DNA of 8,727 bases from Phycisphaerales bacterium (GTDB lineage Bacteria; Planctomycetota; Phycisphaerae; Sedimentisphaerales; Anaerohalosphaeraceae): assembly GCA_011053245.1 (NCBI GenBank), contig DRGS01000027.1, forward strand, positions 1-8,727, written 5' to 3'. Shown here in pieces: positions 3,756 through 8,727 of this stretch; positions within the stretch are counted from its first letter, which is position 1, and each line of letters begins with the position of its first letter. Under the pieces are notes generated by a model, which saw nothing but the letters and a program-made list of their open reading frames with translations, did not search any database and was not told the origin of the DNA. A program made the translations under genes and the position numbers.

Positions 3756-6281
3756 TTACCTGAAAAGTCTTTCCAGACCTTTTCGCAACTGCTCTTCAAG
3801 CAGCCTTTTACCCTGATCCTCTAAGAATCTTTGTGTATTGATCCTCGGGTTGTCAAGGTCACCCTCGATGCTAAGCGTCACCCGCCCTACCGGTTCGTCG
3901 CCGACCTTTACTTTCTTTCCGCCAAATGTATACGGCAGCGTCATGGTCATATCGATCCGATCATCCAGCCAGATCTCACCTCTAAAATTGATGGGACTTT
4001 GCCCGACATTGATCTGCATATCATCATAACTAAGTTTACCGTCCCGCAGAACGAACTTCGTAGGCATGACAGTCATATCTTTTTCACGGCTGCCCGTAAA
4101 CGACATGATCTGCCCCAACAAGCCGGAAGTTTCAAGATGCACATCGTTCATCGCCACCGTCCCAACAACAACAGCGTCTCTATTCGTACCGCCGGAAACC
4201 GGTATACTCATCTCATCGCAATGAAAACTCGCCACGCCCGTAACATTCGCCTGCTCGGCAAAGAGAGGGTTAAGATACATAAGTATCTGGCGGCTCATCT
4301 CATCGTTGATATTGACCTTGTCGATCATCTGCATCGGCCCGGGCGTTTTCAGCAACCGCTTCTCTTCGTTAAAATCCACACTGCCGCCAAAATTCAGCGT
4401 ACCGCCGTTGACACTCGTCGTAAATGGCGCTATTGTCAGCAATCCCTTTTCAACTTTCAAGTCGATCTCAGCAGCGCCAAAATTAAGCCCCTTATACGTA
4501 GCTTTGTCGAAACCGAAATTCGCTTGGGTATTCAGATTAGCAAGCATCTTATCCTTTTGCCCGGTAGGATAAACCGATTCGACCCTGATCTTGTTCCGTC
4601 GTTTACCTTCCATCGTAAACCCTTCCGGAACAAAACCAGACGCCGCCGCGCTTACCGCCGCCAGATCATACTCGGCTTCGAACTCGCCGACCATTTTCGT
4701 CTGCCCGCCCCTATTGCTCTGAGTTAGCGACCCCTTTATGATCCTGACCTGCGAGCTGTCTATCCGAAGGTCGTTTATCTCGACGGTTTTTTCGGCCCTG
4801 TCGCACAACATATCAACCCAAAGCGATAGAGTCTCTTCTACAAACGGCTCCTGTCCGCGTTTACCGATCTTAAGATTTTTGACTTTCGTATTGTCGGTTA
4901 CTATATGAAGCTTTTCCTTTTTCGACCTGATCGCAACTCGCGAAGTAAGATGACCGGCTAATTCCGTATCGTCGCCGATAACGCCTGCAACATTTAGAAA
5001 TGGCAACACACCCTCCAGTTTCGCATCCGTCGAGATCGCGATATCGAGCTTGCTTTGCGCATCCTTATTAAGCGGCATAACCGAATTCGTTATTTTAACA
5101 ACACCGGTCCCGATCACATTCGTATCGAACCGGGCTATCTTCAATATTTCCCTGTCCTTATCGGTCGCCATATCGAAATCCATCTTCACATCGACGGCTT
5201 TGGTCCGCTTTTTACCTTTGCTGATAACCAACCCCTTTATCTCGCTCACTCCCTTTACCGCGATAATTCCATCCCGAAAAGACATCCTCCCCTTTTCGGT
5301 CCCCTTGCCGGTGATAGAGTAATCCCCGAGATCGGCAAACTGCTCCGCGAAATTCTGCAAACCCTTAAGGTCGGCGCTTGCCGTATAGTCCAGCGCATCC
5401 GCAGTACCCTTGCCTTCGATCTTGCAGAACGATGACGCTATGCTAAACTTATCGATCTTGATCGTGTCGGCCTGTGAGGAGACCTCCGCATCGATCCGTA
5501 TCGGCTCATCGACCACAGCCTGCTTGTCGCCGATCTGTTTACTTAAACCAGACAATACCGCATTGGCTTTGAGTTTCTTTAATTGACCGTCATCAAGTGT
5601 TGCGACAACGTCAGCGTTCAATGTCCCATCAGCGTCGAACTTTTTTCCCATGAGCGCAAACAACGGCCCAAGCGACCCAAGTTCCAGATCGTCAATCTTC
5701 ATCGTAAGGTCGCCGCTGCTGCCCTTGAGCCGCCATCGGTTTGCCGGTTTTACGCTCCCTTTGGCACGGACAGTACCTTCTTTGCCGCCATCGGCTACCG
5801 CAAGCGCTATATCGAAAATCGATTTTCTACCAGGCGGATTAATATCAACCTTAGCGAATATATTCTTGAACTCAACCGCCCTGCCGATGCCCCCCTTATG
5901 GATAAGTCTGACATTGCCGTCGCTTATCTCTGTCGGACCGGGTGAAAAATCGCCCGTAAGCAGGGAAAGGAACTTGGGCTTTGCGGTTATCATTGCTGCT
6001 TTGACCTGCGTAGAGCCTGTGGTATCGGCAAAGCTTAAGTCCGTAAACTTAACGCCTTTGAACCATCCGATGGAAAACCCCTTGGCATCGACTTTGCCAT
6101 TGACCGAATCGCTTATCTTCGCCAGGACAAAGTCTTTGCCGCTGCTGCTCGAAAGATACATTGGAACCGCCAGAATAACAATCATAACGATTGCCAGTAA
6201 AGCTGCGACAATGATCAACAATCGCTTCGGACCACGCCTGTGCCCTCTTGAACCGCCTTGTGAAACACTCGTTGCCGCCAT
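3756..6281 (-). CDS. AsmA-like envelope protein, N-terminally anchored
   Basis: This 841-residue protein has a basic start (RGHRRGPKR, 12-20), one membrane helix (about 21-43) and then a long periplasmic part rich in beta-strand repeats. Early features match AsmA-type proteins: FVLAKISDSVNGKVDAKGFS (51-70), the GWFKGVKFTDLSF strand pair (72-84) and DGNVRLIHKGG further on. The C-terminal DLDNPRINTQRFLEDQ region followed by a charged amphipathic helix to LFR is also typical. AsmA, TamB and YhdP relatives form long grooves thought to carry phospholipids between inner and outer membranes; that role is inferred by family here. The start at 6281 is backed by GGGGG (6288-6292) six bases upstream. 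The gene follows frr by 70 bases on the same strand with no terminator between, so it is likely the last gene of the pyrH-frr transcript. The precise subfamily (AsmA or DUF748-like) is uncertain. Confidence 0.75.
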   Translation of the reverse strand: MAATSVSQGGSRGHRRGPKRLLIIVAALLAIVMIVILAVPMYLSSSSGKDFVLAKISDSVNGKVDAKGFSIGWFKGVKFTDLSFADTTGSTQVKAAMITAKPKFLSLLTGDFSPGPTEISDGNVRLIHKGGIGRAVEFKNIFAKVDINPPGRKSIFDIALAVADGGKEGTVRAKGSVKPANRWRLKGSSGDLTMKIDDLELGSLGPLFALMGKKFDADGTLNADVVATLDDGQLKKLKANAVLSGLSKQIGDKQAVVDEPIRIDAEVSSQADTIKIDKFSIASSFCKIEGKGTADALDYTASADLKGLQNFAEQFADLGDYSITGKGTEKGRMSFRDGIIAVKGVSEIKGLVISKGKKRTKAVDVKMDFDMATDKDREILKIARFDTNVIGTGVVKITNSVMPLNKDAQSKLDIAISTDAKLEGVLPFLNVAGVIGDDTELAGHLTSRVAIRSKKEKLHIVTDNTKVKNLKIGKRGQEPFVEETLSLWVDMLCDRAEKTVEINDLRIDSSQVRIIKGSLTQSNRGGQTKMVGEFEAEYDLAAVSAAASGFVPEGFTMEGKRRNKIRVESVYPTGQKDKMLANLNTQANFGFDKATYKGLNFGAAEIDLKVEKGLLTIAPFTTSVNGGTLNFGGSVDFNEEKRLLKTPGPMQMIDKVNINDEMSRQILMYLNPLFAEQANVTGVASFHCDEMSIPVSGGTNRDAVVVGTVAMNDVHLETSGLLGQIMSFTGSREKDMTVMPTKFVLRDGKLSYDDMQINVGQSPINFRGEIWLDDRIDMTMTLPYTFGGKKVKVGDEPVGRVTLSIEGDLDNPRINTQRFLEDQGKRLLEEQLRKGLERLFR
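3763..3783. terminator. Possible bidirectional terminator between convergent genes
   Basis: AAAAGTCT (3763-3770) pairs with AGAC and TTTT (3775-3783, one bulged C) over a TTCC loop. In either direction the stem is followed by or ends in a T-run of four. It lies 21 bases past the exbD stop and inside the last codons of the opposing AsmA-like gene. For that gene it would end the RNA before the stop codon at 3756-3758, so it more plausibly serves exbBD. Weak stem. Confidence 0.3.
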
Positions 6282-6287
6282 AATACA

Positions 6288-6295
6288 CCCCCTTT
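6288..6295 (-). promoter_or_regulatory. Ribosome binding site of the AsmA-like gene
   Basis: On the minus strand AAAGGGGG ends six bases before the ATG at 6281. It is a strong purine-rich Shine-Dalgarno and fixes this start over any downstream ATG. Confidence 0.7.
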
Positions 6296-6351
6296 ACATG
6301 GAGAGTTTTTGCCCTCGCAAAATTTTCCTGTTGCCACACAAAGAAGACCTA

Positions 6352-6912
6352 TCAATCGCTCATGATCTCTTCGGCCTTGACCTTAGCGGCCTTATCGACC
6401 TTATCTATGGACTGTTTAGTGACCTCGTCTATATCCTTCTTGCCCTTATCCCGCTCGTCTTCGGAGATAATCTTGGCCTTTTCTTCATCCTCGAGATGCT
6501 TGTTGCCGTCCCGCCTGATATTCCTGATACTAACCTTGGCCTTTTCGCCCATTTGTTTGATCTGACCGGCGATCTGCTTGCGACGCTCCTCACTGAGAGG
6601 CGGAATGTTAAGCCTGATCACTTTGCCGTCGGCCATTGGAGCCAGACTAAGGTCGCTGCTCTTGATAGCCTTTTCGATCTCTTTAAGACAGGACGGGTCG
6701 AATGGTTTGATAACGATCATGGCAGGTTCGGGAACCGCGATATTGGCTAATTGATTCAATGGCGTCTGAGAACCGTAATAATCCACACGCAGGCTCTCGA
6801 CCAGACCGGAAGATGCCCTGCCCGTACGGACCCCACGCATCTCGTTATGCAAATACTCAACGGCCTTTTCCATATTATTTTTGTGTTCTGCCACTACTTC
6901 TTTAGCACTCAT
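6352..6912 (-). CDS. frr: Ribosome recycling factor
   Basis: RRF works with EF-G to split the post-termination ribosome and free mRNA and tRNA in the cytoplasm. The 186-residue length matches the family (about 185). Domain I (about 1-29 and 106-186) is the three-helix bundle; domain II (about 31-104) is the small beta domain. Signatures present are the GVRTGRAS hinge (27-34), YYGSQTPLNQLA (46-57), IEKAIKSSDLSLAP (79-92) and IRNIRRD (129-135), with the arginines that contact 23S rRNA. The start is set by GGAG at 6919-6922, six bases before the ATG. It lies 19 bases after the pyrH stop, the usual pyrH-frr coupling. Nothing looks truncated or unusual. Confidence 0.97.
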   Translation of the reverse strand: MSAKEVVAEHKNNMEKAVEYLHNEMRGVRTGRASSGLVESLRVDYYGSQTPLNQLANIAVPEPAMIVIKPFDPSCLKEIEKAIKSSDLSLAPMADGKVIRLNIPPLSEERRKQIAGQIKQMGEKAKVSIRNIRRDGNKHLEDEEKAKIISEDERDKGKKDIDEVTKQSIDKVDKAAKVKAEEIMSD

Positions 6913-6931
6913 CTTAAACTCCGTTTAAACT

Positions 6932-7648
6932 TCACTCAATAATCGTGCCGACGTGTTCTCCGCAAATCGCTTTCTCAAGCCCGCCTTCCTTGAAAATATT
7001 AAGCACCACAATCGGGATGCTATTCTCACTGCAAAGGCTTATCGCCGCCGGGTCTATCACTTTAAGATCGTCCCTGAGCACTTCGTTATAGGTCATCCTC
7101 TCTATCATCTTAGCGTCCGGGTTCTTGACCGGATCGTCTGTATAAACACCGTCGACTTTCGTAGCCTTTATGATAACATCGACATTCAGTTCCGCTCCGC
7201 GAAGTGCCGCACATGTATCCGTCGAAAAGAATGGATTCCCCGTTCCGCCGGCGAGTATCGTAACCTTGCCAGCCTCGAGATGTGCGAGGCAGCGTCTGCG
7301 TATAAAAGGCTCACAGATCGCCGCAACTTCGATCGCGCTTAGAACCCGTGTAGGCTGTCCGAGTTTTTCCAGAGTCTCCTGAAGGGCACAGGCATTGATG
7401 ACCGTCGCCAGCATACCCATATAGTCAGCAGTATTGCGAGGGATATGGCTCTTCTTCGAAAAAGTCGCACCCCGAAGAAAGTTGCCGCCCCCTACTACGA
7501 TCGCCACCTGCGGCCCTAATCTGCAAATATTCACGATCCGTGCCGCGATCGCTTCAAGAGGTTCGGCTTCGATACCGAAACCACCGGGCTTACAAAAACT
7601 CTCACCCGAAAGTTTAAGCAGTACGCGTTTATACTTTGCCTTGGCCAT
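6932..7648 (-). CDS. pyrH: Uridylate kinase (UMP kinase)
   Basis: PyrH phosphorylates UMP to UDP with ATP, a step of pyrimidine nucleotide synthesis in the cytoplasm; bacterial enzymes are hexamers of the amino-acid-kinase fold. From the start chosen here the protein has 238 residues, near the usual 240. Motifs are the Lys/Gly-rich loop VLLKLSGESF (9-18), VVGGGNFLRG (51-60), RNTADYMGMLAT (71-82), GGTGNPFFSTDTCAALR (134-150) and KATKVDGVYTDDP (161-173). An in-frame ATG at 7684 would add 12 residues, but it lies inside a transcription terminator. The ATG at 7648 gives the normal N-terminus and has AAGGAG at 7653-7658. The terminator upstream leaves only 23 bases of leader, so expression depends on readthrough from tsf or a promoter inside tsf. 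Confidence 0.97.
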   Translation of the reverse strand: MAKAKYKRVLLKLSGESFCKPGGFGIEAEPLEAIAARIVNICRLGPQVAIVVGGGNFLRGATFSKKSHIPRNTADYMGMLATVINACALQETLEKLGQPTRVLSAIEVAAICEPFIRRRCLAHLEAGKVTILAGGTGNPFFSTDTCAALRGAELNVDVIIKATKVDGVYTDDPVKNPDAKMIERMTYNEVLRDDLKVIDPAAISLCSENSIPIVVLNIFKEGGLEKAICGEHVGTIIE

Positions 7649-7652
7649 AACG

Positions 7653-7658
7653 CTCCTT
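7653..7658 (-). promoter_or_regulatory. Ribosome binding site that decides the pyrH start
   Basis: AAGGAG on the minus strand ends four bases before the ATG at 7648. The spacing is a little short but it is the only Shine-Dalgarno here, and it supports 7648 over the upstream in-frame ATG at 7684. Confidence 0.7.
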
Positions 7659-7671
7659 CGATCAATGGTTG

Positions 7672-7707
7672 AAAAAAAAGGCATCGATAACTTTCGCTAA
7701 CGATGCC
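7672..7707 (-). terminator. Strong Rho-independent terminator between tsf and pyrH
   Basis: On the minus strand GGCATCG (7707-7701) pairs with CGATGCC (7686-7680). After one T-T mismatch, four more pairs close a GAAA tetraloop of the GNRA class, and eight T residues follow (7679-7672). The hairpin begins eight bases after the tsf stop codon. Stem, loop and T-run are all near ideal. Confidence 0.92.
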
Positions 7708-7715
7708 CGTTATTC

Positions 7716-8576
7716 TTAGCCGATCTCAAATCGGACAAATCTTTTTATCTTCGCCTCGCCGCCAGCCGATTTAGCAGCCTCAGCAAGCGCTTCGCCGACT
7801 GTCTTAGAGTCGTCTTTGACGAATATCTGGTCCACAAGACAGTTGTCCTTAAAGAACTTGCCCAGCTTGCCTTCGATGATCTTGTCAATAATGTTAGCAG
7901 GTTTGTCCTTAACCTGATCGGCAGCTATCAATCGTTCCTTCTCGATAACCTCAGGGGAGATCGAATCACGATCTACGCCCGCCGGGTTGATAGCTGTAAC
8001 ATGCATAGCGATATCGACTGCCACCGACTCAACCGCCGCCGCTACGTCGTCGCTGCTTGCCTCGACCTCTACCATAGCGCCGAGCTTATTATTGAAGTGC
8101 ACATAAGCACCGACCGTTCCTGTACCGTCGATCTTGTAGCGAGTGTAATCGCCGATCTCGGTCTTTTCGCCGGTCTTGCTGACGACGTCGGTAATGATCT
8201 CGGAGAATTTCTTGCCATTGATCTCGGTCGCAGCCAGATTCTCGGCCCCTTCGTCGGCGATGCACAGCAAACTGCAATCACCCAACAATTCCGCTGTTGC
8301 GATAAAATCATCATTCTTAGAAACAAAATCCGTCTCGCAGCAAAGCGAAGCCATCGCCGCAACTTTGCCGTCGTCACTTTTCTTGCTGACTAATATGCCT
8401 TCGCTGGTATCGCGACCGGCACGTTTTGCCATTGTCGCAAGACCCTTTTTCCGAAGAAGTACCATTGCCTCATCGAGGTCGCCGCCGGTCTCCTGCAAAG
8501 CCTTCTTGCAGTCCATCATACCCTGTCCGCTCATCTTGCGAAGTTTCATAACCACTTTCGCCGATATTTCTGCCAT
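7716..8576 (-). CDS. tsf: Elongation factor Ts
   Basis: EF-Ts is the cytoplasmic nucleotide-exchange factor that releases GDP from EF-Tu during translation. The 286-residue length is normal. Residues 4-40 form the UBA-like N-terminal domain (VVMKLRKMSGQGMMDCKKAL). CCETDFVSKNDDF (79-91) holds the TDFV motif that contacts the Tu G domain. Residues 153-170 and 188-198 (AMHVTAINP) belong to the core subdomains. GKLGKFFKDNCLVDQIFVKD (237-256) and the closing RFVRFEIG are the C-terminal family signatures. The start has GGGAG at 8586-8590, nine bases upstream. The gene upstream is probably rpsB, the usual neighbour. A strong terminator follows, so tsf is likely the last gene of its transcript. Confidence 0.97.
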   Translation of the reverse strand: MAEISAKVVMKLRKMSGQGMMDCKKALQETGGDLDEAMVLLRKKGLATMAKRAGRDTSEGILVSKKSDDGKVAAMASLCCETDFVSKNDDFIATAELLGDCSLLCIADEGAENLAATEINGKKFSEIITDVVSKTGEKTEIGDYTRYKIDGTGTVGAYVHFNNKLGAMVEVEASSDDVAAAVESVAVDIAMHVTAINPAGVDRDSISPEVIEKERLIAADQVKDKPANIIDKIIEGKLGKFFKDNCLVDQIFVKDDSKTVGEALAEAAKSAGGEAKIKRFVRFEIG

Positions 8577-8703
8577 CTTTCTAAACTCCCGTTATTCGTT
8601 TTTATTTAATTCTATCTGAGTCGGATCTCTCGCAACTCGGACAGAGATTTTCCACCGCTGGTTAGCGCCAACTGCGCCAACACCGGTATATCAATATCTT
8701 CAA
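8577..8703 (-). other. Spacer between the edge gene and tsf
   Basis: If the edge gene is rpsB, 127 bases separate it from tsf. The spacer holds a GCGCCAAC direct repeat (two copies near 8665-8682), a 6-bp stem with a 12-base loop (8625-8630 with 8643-8648) and the tsf Shine-Dalgarno. An open minus-strand frame through it (stop at 8612-8614) is discussed among the findings. I see no clear promoter or terminator. Confidence 0.45.
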
Positions 8704-8727
8704 TTACTCCGCAGCCTTTTCCTCTGC
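8704..8727 (-). CDS. rpsB: 3' end of the gene upstream of tsf, probably rpsB (ribosomal protein S2)
   Basis: Only seven codons and a TAA (8704-8706) are visible, reading AEEKAAE on the minus strand. The assignment rests on context: rpsB directly precedes tsf in most bacteria, and an Ala/Glu/Lys-rich tail is common at the end of S2. Codons are GAG/GAA/AAG/GCN, as in the highly expressed genes next to it. The competing reading is a frame that stays open to TAG at 8612-8614, so the call is tentative. Confidence 0.45.
   Translation of the reverse strand, partial: AEEKAAE

Noticed and set aside
3831..4727. A 298-codon plus-strand open frame inside the AsmA-like gene
   Set aside because: Antisense shadow rich in His/Arg/Ile with no domain pattern; the minus-strand frame has a membrane anchor, family motifs and a Shine-Dalgarno.
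6307..6326. TTTTGC/GCAAAA hairpin between frr and the AsmA-like gene
   Set aside because: The stem is mostly A-T, and no T-run follows on the strand being transcribed; the weak plus-strand T-run has no gene to terminate.
5650..6750. A 366-codon plus-strand open frame opposite the AsmA-like gene and frr
   Set aside because: It spans two well-supported minus-strand genes and their spacer, has a Ser/Leu/Pro-rich shadow composition and no ribosome binding site; it is the complement of codon bias in the real genes.
7649..7684. Upstream in-frame ATG for pyrH at 7684
   Set aside because: It lies within the terminator hairpin and T-run, lacks a Shine-Dalgarno and adds 12 residues not expected in the family; 7648 has AAGGAG and the normal N-terminus.
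8620..8685. A tRNA-like look on the minus strand (GCGCAGTTGGCGC resembling a D-arm)
   Set aside because: No acceptor stem, no 7-base anticodon loop and no standard T-arm can be formed.
1..8727. CRISPR array, insertion sequence, attachment site or defence cassette
   Set aside because: No regularly spaced direct repeats of array length, no transposase, integrase or nuclease motifs, and no terminal repeats bounding a gene were found.

Overview
The window looks like part of a Gram-negative-type (diderm) genome, most likely from the Planctomycetota (class Phycisphaerae). The clade call is inference. It rests on the tsf-pyrH-frr cluster, an ExbB/ExbD pair, a large AsmA-like protein, and intergenic sequence families that I associate with that group: a GAAGGA-type purine repeat, TTGGATATT units, and A/C-rich filler that reads as Asn-Lys-Pro-rich pseudo-protein. 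No 16S gene or other marker is present to confirm it.

Left part (1-477): the first 75 bases are a perfect inverted copy of bases 548-622 inside the first gene. They abut what looks like the 3' end of a plus-strand gene (to 142), which is followed by a good intrinsic terminator (163-202). Then come TTGGATATT repeats, a GC-rich hairpin and a plausible sigma70-type promoter leading to the first complete gene. That gene (478-1572) encodes an unrecognised membrane-anchored protein with beta-propeller-like repeats. A small GTG-initiated frame with a better Shine-Dalgarno overlaps its start.

Middle left (1573-2282): about 710 bases without a convincing gene. It holds a 9-base-period purine/pyrimidine repeat, a near-consensus promoter with an operator-like dyad just downstream, and a G-poor, A/C-rich tract whose open frames I take to be spurious. 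At its end a perfect TATAAT lies so close to the next ATG that the message would be nearly leaderless.

Centre (2283-3742): a two-gene unit encoding a long ExbB/TolQ-type proton-channel subunit, with a signal peptide and an unusual Pro/Thr/Lys-rich C-terminal tail, and an ExbD/TolR-type subunit. Together they should form an inner-membrane motor that uses the proton motive force. No TonB, TolA or outer-membrane receptor is visible here.

Right part (3756-8727, minus strand): transcription runs right to left through a gene that ends at the window edge (probably rpsB), then tsf (EF-Ts), pyrH (UMP kinase), frr (ribosome recycling factor) and a large AsmA-like envelope protein. A textbook terminator with a GNRA tetraloop lies between tsf and pyrH, so the translation-factor pair is probably separated from pyrH-frr-asmA unless there is readthrough. 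The AsmA-like gene ends 13 bases from exbD, tail to tail. I see no CRISPR array, transposase, tRNA, rRNA or complete novel defence system. The strongest oddities are the perfect inverted repeat at the left edge, the tsf/pyrH terminator with almost no room for a promoter behind it, and the near-leaderless exbB start.
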